Notes under the pieces: generated by a model | What the model saw: the letters and a program-made list of their open reading frames with translations, nothing else | Databases searched by the model: none | What the model was told of the DNA's origin: nothing | Shown here: in pieces, positions 1 through 7,201 of the stretch | Layout: the number at the start of each line of letters is the position of its first letter | Numbering within the stretch: position 1 is the stretch's first letter | Translations under genes and position numbers: made by a program | NCBI GenBank assembly: GCA_027485075.1 | Contig: JAIXRT010000061.1 | Coordinates: 1 to 17,553, forward strand | From: Cytophagaceae bacterium | Lineage (GTDB): Bacteria > Bacteroidota > Bacteroidia > Cytophagales > Spirosomataceae | DNA: 17,553 nucleotides | Reading direction: 5' to 3'

Positions 1-39
1 CCTAATTCCTTGATTTTCAAAATATTTTTACCCAACCTA

Positions 40-69
40 TTGCACGTGTTATTTTTTTCTGTACCTTTG
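40..69 (+). promoter_or_regulatory. Promoter of the ribosomal-protein operon (Bacteroidota type)
   Basis: TTG at 40-42 and TACCTTTG at 62-69 are 19 nt apart, matching the Bacteroidota housekeeping sigma consensus (-33 TTG, -7 TAnnTTTG). Transcription should start near position 75. The next gene on this strand is rplC at 426, so the predicted untranslated leader is about 350 nt. It is the only TAnnTTTG match with a properly spaced TTG that I found in 1-425. The start site is inferred. Confidence 0.75.
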
Positions 70-74
70 CACTC

Positions 75-425
75 CCGTTCGACAAACGTAGTTTTCAATT
101 CCGAAAGAGGTTGGCAGAACTTCTCGAATTTATTCAAAACACAGAAATACGTGTCGAAACAGGTCTAAAATTGAGATAAGCTCGATTTTTGTGTCAGAAC
201 TGGTATTGATTTATGATCGCTGAATGCCCAGCCCATGAATTAAATATTAAGCTACACAAGGTGTTTTTCACTGTTTTCCACAGTGGTTGTCATCTTGTCG
301 CCTTTTACCAATTCTGCTTTTTATTTAATGTGATTCTTAGATCGTTGCGAAACGATTTTGAATAAAAGTCTTACAACAAGCCTCGATAGCCTTGTAAGCA
401 TATTTTTTAATTATAAAAAAATACT
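75..425 (+). promoter_or_regulatory. Long structured leader upstream of rplC, without coding sequence
   Basis: No gene is recognisable in this stretch. It holds three hairpins: CACTGT/ACAGTG at 269-285 (loop TTTCC); ATCGTT/AACGAT at 341-356 around a GCGA (GNRA) tetraloop, extendable to 339-358; and CTTACAA/TTGTAAG at 370-398 with a 15-nt loop. The last is followed by a T-rich run at 401-408, giving a weak terminator-like arrangement about 20 nt before the rplC start. Ribosomal-protein operons are often controlled by a product binding such a leader (L4 in the E. coli S10 operon), so an autoregulatory or attenuation role is plausible but inferred. The gene rpsJ, which usually precedes rplC, is absent. 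Confidence 0.55.
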
Positions 426-1043
426 ATGTCTGGAATTATTGGTAAAAAAATCGGAATGACCAGCCTATACATGGAAGACGGAAGATCCGTTGCATGTACG
501 CTGATTGAAGCCGGACCTTGCGTGGTTACGCAGGTGAAGACCGTTGAGAAAGAAGGCTATAATGCCGTTCAAATCGGTTATGGTGAGAAGAAGGATAAGC
601 ACACAACAAAATCATTGTTGGGTCACTTCAAAAAAGCAAATACGACTCCAAAGAAGAAACTTGTTGAATTTCGCACGTTTGAGCAGCCTTTAGCATTAGG
701 GGATGTTCTAACTGTTGATATGTTAGAAGTTGAAACTTTTGTTGACGTAGTTGGTACTTCAAAGGGTAAAGGTTTCCAAGGTGTTGTTAAGCGTCACGGA
801 TTTGCCGGTGTGGGTGGTCAAACTCACGGTCAGCATAATCGTGGTCGTCACCCAGGTTCTATTGGAGCTTGTTCATTCCCATCTCGTGTATTCAAAGGTT
901 TGCGTATGGCGGGTCGTACAGGAGGTAATCGTGTAAAGGTTCAAAACTTACAAGTTTTGAAAATCTATTCAGATAAGAACTTGTTAGTTGTTTCTGGATC
1001 AGTTCCTGGAGCTAAGAACTCATACGTAATCATTGAAAATTAA
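426..1043 (+). CDS. rplC: 50S ribosomal protein L3 (uL3)
   Basis: L3 is an early-assembly protein of the large subunit; it binds 23S rRNA near the 3' domain and sends a loop toward the peptidyl-transferase centre. The 205-residue product starts [12 protein letters not shown], the usual L3 N-terminus, and has the full length of the family. The internal loop (about residues 112-165) carries [17 protein letters not shown] and [10 protein letters not shown]. At the position where E. coli L3 carries its PrmB-methylated glutamine, this protein reads GSIGACS (residues 144-150), so that modification is not expected. It is the first gene after the long leader. The start ATG is preceded by an A-rich stretch without a Shine-Dalgarno sequence. 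Identity is secure. Confidence 0.98.
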   Translation: MSGIIGKKIGMTSLYMEDGRSVACTLIEAGPCVVTQVKTVEKEGYNAVQIGYGEKKDKHTTKSLLGHFKKANTTPKKKLVEFRTFEQPLALGDVLTVDMLEVETFVDVVGTSKGKGFQGVVKRHGFAGVGGQTHGQHNRGRHPGSIGACSFPSRVFKGLRMAGRTGGNRVKVQNLQVLKIYSDKNLLVVSGSVPGAKNSYVIIEN

Positions 1044-1048
1044 AATTC

Positions 1049-1059
1049 GGGCATAGCCT
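1049..1059 (+). promoter_or_regulatory. Small hairpin in rplC-rplD spacer
   Basis: GGGC and GCCT can pair (three Watson-Crick pairs and one G-U) around an ATA loop, ending 16 nt before the rplD start. The stem is short and would not be convincing alone. It is listed because it sits where stronger hairpins occur in other spacers of this operon. Confidence 0.25.
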
Positions 1060-1075
1060 ATAGACATTCTGAAGT

Positions 1076-1705
1076 ATGGAATTATCAGTATATAACATCG
1101 CAGGAAAAGACACCGGAAAGAAAGTAACTCTTTCTGATGAGGTCTTTGGAATTGTTCCAAACGAGCATGTGGTTTACTTAGATGTGAAGCAATATTTAGC
1201 TAACCAACGTCAAGGAACTCACAAAGCGAAGGAGCGTGCAGAAGTTTCGCGTTCGACGCGTAAGATTAAGAAACAAAAAGGTACGGGTGGTGCGCGTGCG
1301 GGTTCGATGAAATCTCCTTTGATGAAAGGTGGTGGTCGTATCTTCGGTCCACGTCCACGTGATTACCATTTCAAATTGAATAAGAAAGTGAAGTCATTGG
1401 CGCGTCAGTCTGCCTTAGCAGCAAAGGCTCAGTCAGGTGATATCGCGATTTTGGATACCGTATCATTTGATGCTCCAAAAACGAAAGCATACTTAGCTAT
1501 GTTGAAAGCTCTTTCTTTAGACAACACAAAATCATTATTGATCACAAATGATGTGGACAAGAATGTCGTATTGTCTGGTCGTAATGTTCCAAAGGCTAAA
1601 GTTTCAAACGCGGCTGATGTGAATACATATGATTTGGTCAACGCATCGAAATTGTTAATTACGGTGGATGCGATCCAAAAAATTGAGTCAACATTTAGTA
1701 AATAA
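1076..1705 (+). CDS. rplD: 50S ribosomal protein L4 (uL4)
   Basis: L4 binds domain I of 23S rRNA and extends a loop that helps line the peptide exit tunnel. In E. coli it also represses its own operon at transcription and translation. The 209-residue protein has a globular N-terminus, a long basic extension (about residues 45-100, with KKQKGTGGARAGS and GGGRIFGPRPRDY) and an alpha/beta C-terminal domain ending in the usual VDAIQKIE strand-helix. Length is normal. If the long leader before rplC is autoregulatory, L4 is the first candidate effector by analogy, though nothing in the sequence proves it. The start is the only in-frame ATG close to the expected N-terminus. Confidence 0.98.
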   Translation: MELSVYNIAGKDTGKKVTLSDEVFGIVPNEHVVYLDVKQYLANQRQGTHKAKERAEVSRSTRKIKKQKGTGGARAGSMKSPLMKGGGRIFGPRPRDYHFKLNKKVKSLARQSALAAKAQSGDIAILDTVSFDAPKTKAYLAMLKALSLDNTKSLLITNDVDKNVVLSGRNVPKAKVSNAADVNTYDLVNASKLLITVDAIQKIESTFSK

Positions 1706-1708
1706 TTT

Positions 1709-1726
1709 GCGGGACTTCGGTTCTGT
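1709..1726 (+). promoter_or_regulatory. UUCG-tetraloop hairpin in rplD-rplW spacer
   Basis: A seven-pair stem (with three G-U pairs) is capped by C(UUCG)G at 1715-1720, one of the most stable RNA tetraloops. It begins just after the rplD stop (1703-1705) and ends 16 nt before the rplW start. There is no U-tract, so it is not a typical terminator. A role in translation start or RNA processing is inferred. Confidence 0.5.
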
Positions 1727-1742
1727 TTAAACGAAATAAACA

Positions 1743-2030
1743 ATGGGCATTATTAAACGTCCGGCCTTGACTGAAAAGTCGCAAGCCATGCAAGAAAAAG
1801 GCAAATACGTGTTTGTGGTTGAATTGACAGCAAACAAGATTGAAATTGCCAAGGAGGTTAAGAAAATGTACGGTGTCGATGTACAAGATGTACAAACGAT
1901 GCGTCAAATTGGAAAAGTAAAATCCAAGAGCACGCGTACCAAAGTTACTTCAGGACGTACGTCTACCATTAAGAAGGCGATCGTTACTGTTGCAGCTGGA
2001 GAAGTAATTGACTTCTACCAAGGAATTTAA
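1743..2030 (+). CDS. rplW: 50S ribosomal protein L23 (uL23)
   Basis: L23 lies at the exit of the peptide tunnel, where trigger factor and the signal recognition particle dock. The 95-residue product begins MGIIKRPALTEKSQAM, containing the family signature (R-P-x-x-T-E-K), followed by KYVFVVELTANKIEIAKEVKKMYGVDV, the alpha/beta core. The basic loop KVKSKSTRTKVTSGRTSTIKKA sits at about residues 60-80. Length is typical of bacterial L23. It lies between rplD and rplB, its normal place in the S10 block. Confidence 0.97.
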   Translation: MGIIKRPALTEKSQAMQEKGKYVFVVELTANKIEIAKEVKKMYGVDVQDVQTMRQIGKVKSKSTRTKVTSGRTSTIKKAIVTVAAGEVIDFYQGI

Positions 2031-2043
2031 TACAACTAATTAA

Positions 2044-2075
2044 GGGGGTTCATCCCGATAAATTGAACTAATTAA
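2044..2075 (+). promoter_or_regulatory. rplW-rplB spacer with weak hairpin and direct repeat
   Basis: GGG (2046-2048) can pair with CCC (2054-2056) around TTCAT, ending 19 nt before the rplB start. The decamer AACTAATTAA occurs twice in the spacer, at about 2034-2043 and 2066-2075, the second copy running up to the start codon. Both signals are weak; no function is claimed. Confidence 0.2.
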
Positions 2076-2903
2076 ATGGCAGCAATTAAAAAAATTAAAC
2101 CAACTACTCCAGGACAGCGTCATCGCATTGCGCCGACGTTCGAGGAGATTACTACGGACAAGCCGTATAAGCCCCTTTTGGAGCCTATCAAGCGTACGGG
2201 TGGACGTAATGCAGATGGTCGTCGCTCGATGCGTTACATCGGTGGTGGTCATAAGCGTCGTTACCGTGTGATTGATTTCGCGCGTCAAAAGTTTGATGTA
2301 CCTGCAACTGTTTTGACAGTTGAGTATGATCCAAACCGTACTTCACGTATCGCTTTGATCGAATATACAGATGGTGTTAAGACGTATATCTTAGCTCCTG
2401 CAGGAATTCAAGTAGGCCAAACAGTTATCTCGGGTGAGTCAGTGGCTCCAGAAGTAGGTAACACATTGCCTTTGGCAAATATCCCTTTGGGTACATTAGT
2501 TCACGCGATTGAGTTGCAACCAGGTAGAGGAGCTGAAATGGTTCGTTCGGCTGGTACGTATGCTCAGTTGTTAGCGCGTGATGGAAAATATGCGACATTG
2601 AAGTTGCCTTCAGGTGAGATGCGTATGGTATTGGCTCGTTGTCTTGCGACAATCGGAACGGTATCTAACTCGGATCACATGAACGTTAACTTGGGTAAAG
2701 CAGGTCGTCATCGTTGGTTAGGTCGTCGTCCACGTGTTCGTGGTGTTGTAATGAACCCAGTCGATCACCCAATGGGTGGTGGTGAGGGTCGTTCATCAGG
2801 AGGTCACCCTCGTTCTCGTACCGGTTTATTGGCTAAGGGTAAGAAAACTCGTAATCCAAAAAAACACACTAATCGTCTTATCATCAGTAGAAGAAAAAAA
2901 TAG
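2076..2903 (+). CDS. rplB: 50S ribosomal protein L2 (uL2)
   Basis: L2 is the largest conserved protein of the large subunit, needed for subunit joining and for peptidyl-transferase activity. The 275-residue protein has the standard architecture: an N-terminal extension, an OB-fold domain (about 65-125), an SH3-like domain (about 130-200) and a basic C-terminal tail. The conserved histidine of the NPVDHP motif is His231, equivalent to E. coli His229. The motif continues as MGGGEGR rather than HGGGEGR, which I recall as usual in Bacteroidota. The C-terminus ([14 protein letters not shown]) is complete. The stop codon is separated from rpsS by one extra TAG triplet, so the two genes are almost contiguous and probably translationally coupled. 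Confidence 0.98.
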   Translation: MAAIKKIKPTTPGQRHRIAPTFEEITTDKPYKPLLEPIKRTGGRNADGRRSMRYIGGGHKRRYRVIDFARQKFDVPATVLTVEYDPNRTSRIALIEYTDGVKTYILAPAGIQVGQTVISGESVAPEVGNTLPLANIPLGTLVHAIELQPGRGAEMVRSAGTYAQLLARDGKYATLKLPSGEMRMVLARCLATIGTVSNSDHMNVNLGKAGRHRWLGRRPRVRGVVMNPVDHPMGGGEGRSSGGHPRSRTGLLAKGKKTRNPKKHTNRLIISRRKK

Positions 2904-2906
2904 TAG

Positions 2907-3185
2907 ATGGCACGTTCACTAAAAAAAGGTCCTTACATTGATTACCGCCTTGATAACAAGGTTCAAGTTATGAATGATTCTGGCAAGAAGTCAGTAATCA
3001 AAACTTGGTCAAGACGTTCAATGATTTCTCCGGATTTCGTTGGTCACACATTCGCGGTTCACAATGGGAATAAATTTATTCCAGTTTATGTAACTGAGAA
3101 CATGGTAGGTCACAAGTTAGGTGAGTTTTCACCGACGCGTAATTTCCGTGGTCACATTGCGAAAAAAGACAAAGGTAAAAGATAA
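2907..3185 (+). CDS. rpsS: 30S ribosomal protein S19 (uS19)
   Basis: S19 sits in the head of the small subunit, pairs with S13 and contacts the A-site tRNA region. The 92-residue product has the family pattern [35 protein letters not shown] and [12 protein letters not shown], with full normal length. Only three bases separate its start from the rplB stop, the tightest junction in this block, so reinitiation or coupling with rplB is likely. No Shine-Dalgarno sequence is present. Confidence 0.97.
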   Translation: MARSLKKGPYIDYRLDNKVQVMNDSGKKSVIKTWSRRSMISPDFVGHTFAVHNGNKFIPVYVTENMVGHKLGEFSPTRNFRGHIAKKDKGKR

Positions 3186-3189
3186 TAAA

Positions 3190-3205
3190 AAGACCAGCTG
3201 GTCTT
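3190..3205 (+). promoter_or_regulatory. 16-bp perfect palindrome in rpsS-rplV spacer
   Basis: AAGACCAGCTGGTCTT is a perfect inverted repeat just after the rpsS stop, ending 16 nt before the preferred rplV start (ATG 3222). In RNA it would give a six-pair stem with an AGCT loop. There is no following U-tract. It could also be a DNA-binding palindrome, but the matching position of other spacer hairpins favours an RNA element. Confidence 0.5.
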
Positions 3206-3221
3206 GTAATCAATATTGAAA

Positions 3222-3596
3222 ATGGAAGCAATTGCTAAATTAAGAAATGTTCCTACGTCGCCGCAGAAAATGCGTATTGTCGCAGACATGGTACGTGGAC
3301 AGAAAGTATCCAAAGCGTTGGGTATCTTAAAATTTGAGCCCAAAGTTGGTGCGAAGGCTATCGAGAAATTATTACTCTCAGCCGTTTCTAACTGGCAAAA
3401 CAAGCATGTGGATGCTAAAATTGAGGAATCAGATTTATTCATCAAAACGATCTTCGTAGATGGAGGAGCTTCAATCAAGCGTTTACGTCCTGCTCCGCAA
3501 GGAAGAGGTCACCGCATCTTGAAGCGTTCGAATCACATTACCATTGTAGTAGCTTCTTCGGCAGCTCCTATTTTGGCAGAAACTACAGCAGAATAA
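3222..3596 (+). CDS. rplV: 50S ribosomal protein L22 (uL22)
   Basis: L22 reaches through the large subunit with a long beta-hairpin that forms part of the peptide tunnel wall; macrolide-resistance changes occur there in other species. I chose ATG 3222 (MEAIAKLRNVPTSPQKMR, 124 residues) because homologues align from here. A TTG two codons upstream (3216) is in frame but has no support. The beta-hairpin lies at about residues 82-108 (GGASIKRLRPAPQGRGHRI). The product ends in a short alanine-rich tail after the conserved ITIVV strand. It is in its normal place between rpsS and rpsC. Confidence 0.96.
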   Translation: MEAIAKLRNVPTSPQKMRIVADMVRGQKVSKALGILKFEPKVGAKAIEKLLLSAVSNWQNKHVDAKIEESDLFIKTIFVDGGASIKRLRPAPQGRGHRILKRSNHITIVVASSAAPILAETTAE

Positions 3597-3619
3597 TTAA
3601 CTATTAGATAAAACAAGAA

Positions 3620-4435
3620 ATGGGACAAAAAATTAACCCCGTTGGATTAAGATTAGGTATCGTAAGAGGTTGGGATTCTAACTGGTACGGAGGCAAAACA
3701 TTTGCTGATAAACTAGTCGAAGACGAGAAAATCAGAAAATATGTTGCTGCTCGTATTCCAAAAGGCTCTATCTCTAAAGTTATTATTGAGCGGACTTTAA
3801 AGCGCATTACCTTGACAATCAACACAGCTCGTGCTGGTGTGGTTATCGGTAAGCAAGGTGCTGAAGTTGACAAAGTAAAGGAAGAGTTAAAAGCAATCAC
3901 AGGCAAGGATGTTCAAATTAACATCTTTGAGATTAAGCGTCCAGAAATCGATGCGAAGTTGATCGGTGAGGCAATTGCTCAACAATTACAAGCTCGTATT
4001 TCTTTCCGTCGTGCGATGAAGCAAGCAATCGCTTCAGCGATGCGTGTGGGAGCTCAAGGAATCAAGTTGAAATTATCAGGTCGTTTAGGTGGTGCTGAAA
4101 TGGCACGTTCTGAAGGATATAAGGAGGGACGTATTCCTCTTCATACGCTTCGTGCGGATGTGGATTATGCGATCTCAGAAGCGTTAACTGTTTACGGAAA
4201 GATCGGTATTAAGGTATGGGTATTCCGTGGTGAGGTTTTCGGTAAGCCAGATTTGTCGCCAAACGCGAACATGGGCTTGCAGTCTACTGCAGCAGATTCT
4301 CGCCCAGGTGACCGTGGTGGTCGTCCAGGTGACCGTGGTGGTCGCGGACGTCGTCCAGATGGTGATCAAGGTGGAGATCGTAACAAGGCAGGTGGTCCAG
4401 GAGCGGGTAACCGTGGTCGTGGTGGAAAACGCTAA
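3620..4435 (+). CDS. rpsC: 30S ribosomal protein S3 (uS3) with RGG-like C-terminal tail
   Basis: S3 helps form the mRNA entry channel of the small subunit and contributes to mRNA unwinding. The start [13 protein letters not shown] is canonical. The KH type 2 domain spans about residues 38-110 (with [21 protein letters not shown], GxxG loop IGKQG), followed by the S3 C-terminal domain up to about residue 215. The 271-residue protein is longer than E. coli S3 (233). The excess is a low-complexity tail rich in Arg, Gly and Asp, including two exact copies of RPGDRGG at residues 228-241 (DNA 4301-4342). Such tails are flexible and nucleic-acid binding in other proteins; the role here is unknown. 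No stop or frameshift interrupts the gene. Confidence 0.97.
   Translation: MGQKINPVGLRLGIVRGWDSNWYGGKTFADKLVEDEKIRKYVAARIPKGSISKVIIERTLKRITLTINTARAGVVIGKQGAEVDKVKEELKAITGKDVQINIFEIKRPEIDAKLIGEAIAQQLQARISFRRAMKQAIASAMRVGAQGIKLKLSGRLGGAEMARSEGYKEGRIPLHTLRADVDYAISEALTVYGKIGIKVWVFRGEVFGKPDLSPNANMGLQSTAADSRPGDRGGRPGDRGGRGRRPDGDQGGDRNKAGGPGAGNRGRGGKR
4301..4342 (+). repeat. Tandem 21-bp repeat inside the rpsC tail
   Basis: Two in-frame copies of a 21-bp unit, each coding RPGDRGG, stand head to tail and differ only at the third base of the first codon (CGC versus CGT). A degenerate continuation (RGRRPDG) follows. The near-identity at DNA level suggests recent duplication by slippage. Confidence 0.85.
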
Positions 4436-4479
4436 TTGCCTAAAATTAATTTAGAAATAGATATTAGACTTTTAAGAAG

Positions 4480-4899
4480 ATGTTACAACCAAAAAGAACG
4501 AAATTTCGTAAGTCACAGAAAGGCCGTGTAAGAGGTGTTGCTACCCGTGGTCACGAAATTGATTTTGGATCATTCGCTATTAAATCGTTAGAGCCAGGCC
4601 GTATCACGGCACGTCAGATCGAAGCGGCTCGTATTTCGGTAACTCGTGCTATGAAGCGTGAGGGCCAGGTTTGGATTCGAATTTTCCCTGACAAAGTGAT
4701 TACGAAGAAGCCTGCAGAGGTTCGTATGGGTAAAGGAAAGGGAGCGCCTGAGTATTGGGTAGCAAACGTTCGTCCAGGAACTATTTTGTTTGAATCGGCG
4801 GGTGTACCGTTAGCGTTAGCGCAAGAGGCGCTTCGTTTAGCTGCACAAAAATTGCCGATGCGCACGAAATTTGTCGTACGTAGAGATTATTCAGAATAG
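4480..4899 (+). CDS. rplP: 50S ribosomal protein L16 (uL16)
   Basis: L16 is a late-assembly protein at the central protuberance side of the A site; it helps position tRNA and supports peptidyl transfer. The 139-residue product starts [16 protein letters not shown] and contains [48 protein letters not shown] and the C-terminal [12 protein letters not shown], all family hallmarks at normal spacing. The E. coli protein is hydroxylated on an arginine in the region equivalent to KGKG; whether that occurs here cannot be told. The spacer before it (4436-4479) shows only a weak AT-rich inverted repeat. Confidence 0.98.
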   Translation: MLQPKRTKFRKSQKGRVRGVATRGHEIDFGSFAIKSLEPGRITARQIEAARISVTRAMKREGQVWIRIFPDKVITKKPAEVRMGKGKGAPEYWVANVRPGTILFESAGVPLALAQEALRLAAQKLPMRTKFVVRRDYSE

Positions 4900-4901
4900 G
4901 T

Positions 4902-4921
4902 TTTAAACCTGGAGGTTTAAA
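4902..4921 (+). promoter_or_regulatory. Perfect 8-bp stem hairpin in rplP-rpmC spacer
   Basis: TTTAAACC and GGTTTAAA pair perfectly around TGGA, two bases after the rplP stop and 18 nt before the rpmC start. It contains GGAGG (4911-4915), but this lies partly in the stem and 24 nt from the ATG, too far to act as an ordinary Shine-Dalgarno site. No U-tract follows. Confidence 0.6.
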
Positions 4922-4939
4922 CATCCAAATAGCATTGTT

Positions 4940-5131
4940 ATGAAAAACGCAGAGATAAACAAATTAGGAGTAGACGAATTAAAGAAGGCCATTGCGGCTG
5001 AGCAAGAGAACTTGACTCGTTTGAAATTAGCACACGCTATTTCACCGATCGAGAATCCAATGCGTATTCGTGAAAACCGTAAATTGATCGCCCGATTAGA
5101 GACTGCTCTAACGAAGGCAATCAATGCTTAA
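4940..5131 (+). CDS. rpmC: 50S ribosomal protein L29 (uL29)
   Basis: L29 is a small two-helix protein near the peptide tunnel exit, beside L23. The 63-residue product ([18 protein letters not shown], then [32 protein letters not shown]) shows the family's helical hairpin with the conserved I-x-N-P-x-R-I-R turn at about residues 36-44. Length is usual. The gene follows rplP and precedes rpsQ, the standard order. Confidence 0.96.
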   Translation: MKNAEINKLGVDELKKAIAAEQENLTRLKLAHAISPIENPMRIRENRKLIARLETALTKAINA

Positions 5132-5151
5132 GATTAATTAATTTTTTAATA

Positions 5152-5178
5152 GACCGTGTCGATATAAAGCTCATGGTC
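5152..5178 (+). promoter_or_regulatory. Hairpin in rpmC-rpsQ spacer
   Basis: GACCGTG (5152-5158) pairs with CATGGTC (5172-5178) over seven pairs including one G-U, with a 13-nt loop. The in-frame ATG at 5173 lies inside the right arm, which argues against it being the rpsQ start and supports ATG 5206, 27 nt beyond the hairpin. Confidence 0.5.
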
Positions 5179-5205
5179 AATTGTTTAACAAGTAACAAAC
5201 CAACG

Positions 5206-5463
5206 ATGGAACAGAGAAATCTAAGAAAGGTAAGGATTGGGAAAGTAGTTAGTGATAAGATGGATAAATCAATCACATTAACTGTTGACCGTAAGGTAAA
5301 ACACCCCTTGTACGGAAAGTTCGTACAAAAGACTACTAAATTGATGGCACACGATGAAAACAACGAGTGTGGTATCGGTGATACAGTGAAAGTGATGGAA
5401 ACGCGTCCTCTTTCAAAAAATAAGCGTTGGAGATTAGTTGAAGTTATCGCGAAGGCGAAATAA
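5206..5463 (+). CDS. rpsQ: 30S ribosomal protein S17 (uS17)
   Basis: S17 is an OB-fold primary binder of 16S rRNA 5' domain. I start it at ATG 5206 ([25 protein letters not shown]), giving 85 residues, the usual size. An in-frame ATG at 5173 would add [11 protein letters not shown], which no S17 I know carries and which would start inside a hairpin. Conserved pieces include [25 protein letters not shown] and the C-terminal [24 protein letters not shown]. The gene sits between rpmC and rplN as expected. Confidence 0.95.
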   Translation: MEQRNLRKVRIGKVVSDKMDKSITLTVDRKVKHPLYGKFVQKTTKLMAHDENNECGIGDTVKVMETRPLSKNKRWRLVEVIAKAK

Positions 5464-5505
5464 GACTACTTGTTAATCAAATTTTAATTTTAAAGATCAA
5501 AGATA

Positions 5506-5874
5506 ATGTTACAGCAGGAATCAAGATTAGGCGTAGCGGATAATTCTGGAGCAAAAGAAGTTTTGGTAATTCGTGTGCTAGGTGGTACTGGTAAGAGATA
5601 TGCGTCTATAGGCGATAAAATTGTCGTTTCAGTAAAATCAGCCCTTTCTTCGTCAAACATGAAAAAAGGTACGGTTTCTCGTGCGGTTGTCGTGCGTACT
5701 AAGAAAGAAATTCGTCGTAAGGATGGAACATATATTCGTTTTGAAGATAACGCAGCTGTGTTATTAAACGCGAATGATGAGCCAAGAGGAACACGTATTT
5801 TCGGGCCAGTTGCACGTGAATTACGTGAGGCAGGATTTATGAAAATTGTTTCCTTAGCCCCTGAAGTTTTATAA
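5506..5874 (+). CDS. rplN: 50S ribosomal protein L14 (uL14)
   Basis: L14 sits at the subunit interface, forms an intersubunit bridge with 16S rRNA, and is the binding site for the silencing factor RsfS in other bacteria. The 122-residue sequence ([62 protein letters not shown]) matches the family end to end at the standard length. No hairpin of note was found in the spacer before it (5464-5505), which is very AT-rich. Confidence 0.98.
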   Translation: MLQQESRLGVADNSGAKEVLVIRVLGGTGKRYASIGDKIVVSVKSALSSSNMKKGTVSRAVVVRTKKEIRRKDGTYIRFEDNAAVLLNANDEPRGTRIFGPVARELREAGFMKIVSLAPEVL

Positions 5875-5885
5875 GATAGATGACA

Positions 5886-5901
5886 TATTGGGCAGCCAAT
5901 A
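5886..5901 (+). promoter_or_regulatory. Hairpin in rplN-rplX spacer
   Basis: TATTGG and CCAATA pair perfectly around GCAG, ending 14 nt before ATG 5916. An upstream in-frame ATG (5880) would make the hairpin part of the coding sequence. Its spacing matches hairpins before other genes of this operon and so favours the 5916 start. Confidence 0.5.
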
Positions 5902-5915
5902 GAAAGAATCATACC

Positions 5916-6251
5916 ATGGAAAAGAAAATTGTCAAGCAAACAAAATTGCACATCAAGAAAGGTGATACTGTGATGGTTATCGCTGGTAACGCTAAAGGTA
6001 AAACAGGTGTTATCCAAGAAGTGATCACAGAGAAATCACGTGCAATTGTCGAAGGTGCTAACCTTCAAACAAAACACGTGAAGCCTTCAGCGAGCAATCC
6101 ACAAGGAGGTATCGAAAAGCGTGAGGGATCTATCCACATTTCTAACCTAATGGTGGTAGAAAATGGAAAGGCTGTTCGCACGGGTCGTAAGTTAAACGAG
6201 AAAGGTAAATTACAACGTTACTCTAAGGCAACAGGTAAGTTTATCGCATAA
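5916..6251 (+). CDS. rplX: 50S ribosomal protein L24 (uL24)
   Basis: L24 starts assembly of the large subunit by binding the 5' end of 23S rRNA. The start at ATG 5916 gives 111 residues (MEKKIVKQTKLHIKKGDTVMVIAGNAKGKTG). The alternative ATG 5880 would add 12 residues with no family resemblance. The KOW motif is visible at about residues 13-39 (KKGDTVMVIAGNAKGKTGVIQEV). The later part, NLQTKHVKPSASNPQGGIEKREGSIHISNLMVV, is also typical. Confidence 0.95.
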   Translation: MEKKIVKQTKLHIKKGDTVMVIAGNAKGKTGVIQEVITEKSRAIVEGANLQTKHVKPSASNPQGGIEKREGSIHISNLMVVENGKAVRTGRKLNEKGKLQRYSKATGKFIA

Positions 6252-6265
6252 TATTGAATGTAAAA

Positions 6266-6284
6266 CGTGGGTCGGAAATCCACA
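6266..6284 (+). promoter_or_regulatory. Duplicated hairpin element, copy 1 (before rplE)
   Basis: CGTGGGTCGGAAATCCACA forms a five-pair stem (GTGGG with TCCAC, the innermost pair G-U) around TCGGAAA, ending 13-14 nt before the rplE ATG at 6297. The same 19 bases occur at 8252-8270 before rplR with one change in the loop (T to C). The rest of the two spacers is not alike. It overlaps a GTG at 6267 that could be misread as an earlier rplE start. Confidence 0.6.
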
Positions 6285-6296
6285 AAATATAAGAAC

Positions 6297-6851
6297 ATGG
6301 CAGTACCTAGATTAAAAGAGCGTTATCTGAAAGAGGTTGTACCAGGCTTAAAAACTAAGTTCGAATACAAATCAGTAATGCAAGTACCTAAGATTACGAA
6401 GATTGTAATCAACAAGGGTGTTGGAGCAGCAGTATCCGACAAAAAATTAGTAGATGTTGCAGTAGAAGAAATTACACAAATCGCTGGTCAAAAGGCGGTT
6501 GCAACCATCTCTAAGAAAGCGATCTCTAACTTTAAGTTACGTGAGAACATGCCGATTGGTGTGAAAGTAACATTACGTGGAGATCGTATGTATGAGTTTT
6601 TAGATCGTTTGACTACGGTTTCTTTAGCTCGTGTACGTGACTTTAAAGGAGTATCAGAGAAAGGTTTCGATGGCCGTGGTAACTATACCTTAGGTGTGAA
6701 GGAACAAATTATCTTCCCTGAAATTTCAATTGATAAAGTGTCTAAAATCTCAGGTATGGATATCACATTTGTGACGACTGCACCTACAGATGAAGAAGCT
6801 TATGCTTTATTGGCAGCGATTGGAATGCCTTTTTCAAATATCAAAAAATAA
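6297..6851 (+). CDS. rplE: 50S ribosomal protein L5 (uL5)
   Basis: L5 belongs to the 5S RNP in the central protuberance, where it contacts 5S rRNA and S13 of the small subunit. I start at ATG 6297 ([22 protein letters not shown]), 184 residues. An in-frame GTG at 6267 would add ten residues and fall in a hairpin. Family hallmarks include [17 protein letters not shown], the [18 protein letters not shown] segment, and the DFKGVS and EQIIFPEI motifs in the second half. Length is normal. Confidence 0.97.
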   Translation: MAVPRLKERYLKEVVPGLKTKFEYKSVMQVPKITKIVINKGVGAAVSDKKLVDVAVEEITQIAGQKAVATISKKAISNFKLRENMPIGVKVTLRGDRMYEFLDRLTTVSLARVRDFKGVSEKGFDGRGNYTLGVKEQIIFPEISIDKVSKISGMDITFVTTAPTDEEAYALLAAIGMPFSNIKK

Positions 6852-6853
6852 GT

Positions 6854-6865
6854 GGCCTTTAGGCT
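6854..6865 (+). promoter_or_regulatory. Small hairpin in rplE-rpsN spacer
   Basis: GGCC and GGCT pair (one G-U) around TTTA, just after the rplE stop and 27 nt before the rpsN start. It is short, with weak support alone. Confidence 0.25.
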
Positions 6866-6892
6866 TTAATAACACCTTTAAATTTTTACAAA

Positions 6893-7162
6893 ATGGCTAA
6901 AGAGTCAGTAAAAGCAAGAGAAAGAAAACGCGAAGCAACTGTAGCAAAGTATGCAGTTAAGCGTGCAGCTTTGAAAGCAGCTGGAGATTACGTAGGATTA
7001 GATAAATTACCTAAAAATGCTTCTCCAGTGCGTTTACACAACCGTTGTAAACTAACAGGTCGTCCTCGTGGATACATGCGTAAGTTCGGAATTAGCCGTG
7101 TTACGTTCCGTGAAATGGCGTCCAACGGTTTAATCCCAGGGGTTACAAAATCCAGCTGGTAA
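6893..7162 (+). CDS. rpsN: 30S ribosomal protein S14 (uS14), zinc-independent form
   Basis: S14 is a late-joining protein in the head of the small subunit. The 89-residue product is of the longer, zinc-independent type. The C-terminal signature [22 protein letters not shown] is present, but only one cysteine remains (in NRC), so the CxxC-x12-15-CxxC zinc ribbon of the short form is absent. The N-terminal half is lysine/arginine-rich helix ([22 protein letters not shown]). It ends the segment ahead of an internal promoter and is the last gene before the rpsH spacer. Confidence 0.97.
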   Translation: MAKESVKARERKREATVAKYAVKRAALKAAGDYVGLDKLPKNASPVRLHNRCKLTGRPRGYMRKFGISRVTFREMASNGLIPGVTKSSW

Positions 7163-7169
7163 ACTAAAA

Positions 7170-7201
7170 TTTGATTAATTAAATTCATTTTTGTAATTTT
7201 G
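7170..7201 (+). promoter_or_regulatory. Internal promoter before rpsH
   Basis: TTTG at 7170-7173 and TAATTTTG at 7194-7201 are separated by 20 nt, a full match to the Bacteroidota consensus TTTG-N-TAnnTTTG. The whole element fits in the 76-nt rpsN-rpsH spacer. The predicted start near 7208 leaves a leader of about 30 nt. It would drive rpsH onward separately from the first promoter. Confidence 0.7.

Noticed and set aside
1..174. Frame 1 is open from the window edge to a stop at 172-174, possibly the end of an upstream gene such as rpsJ
   Set aside because: The residues do not resemble S10 or another gene I know, and the frame runs through the promoter. Chance openness is more likely, though a truncated upstream gene cannot be fully excluded.
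75..425. tRNA or known riboswitch in the rplC leader
   Set aside because: No TTCRANNC arm with matching acceptor and anticodon stems was found, and the hairpins do not match a riboswitch core I can recognise.
4227..4454. Valine-rich open frame overlapping the end of rpsC in another frame
   Set aside because: It is a frame-shifted reading of the GGT/CGT-rich S3 tail, with no independent support.
5173..5205. Earlier ATG for rpsQ (11 extra residues)
   Set aside because: The added residues do not fit S17, and the ATG lies in the arm of a hairpin.
5490..6017. Open frame of 175 codons on the minus strand opposite rplN and the start of rplX
   Set aside because: It is fully antisense to well-identified ribosomal genes, has no recognisable family and no promoter motif; the openness follows from the codon use of rplN.
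6267..6296. GTG start for rplE (10 extra residues)
   Set aside because: It falls within the duplicated hairpin element; ATG 6297 gives the canonical L5 start.
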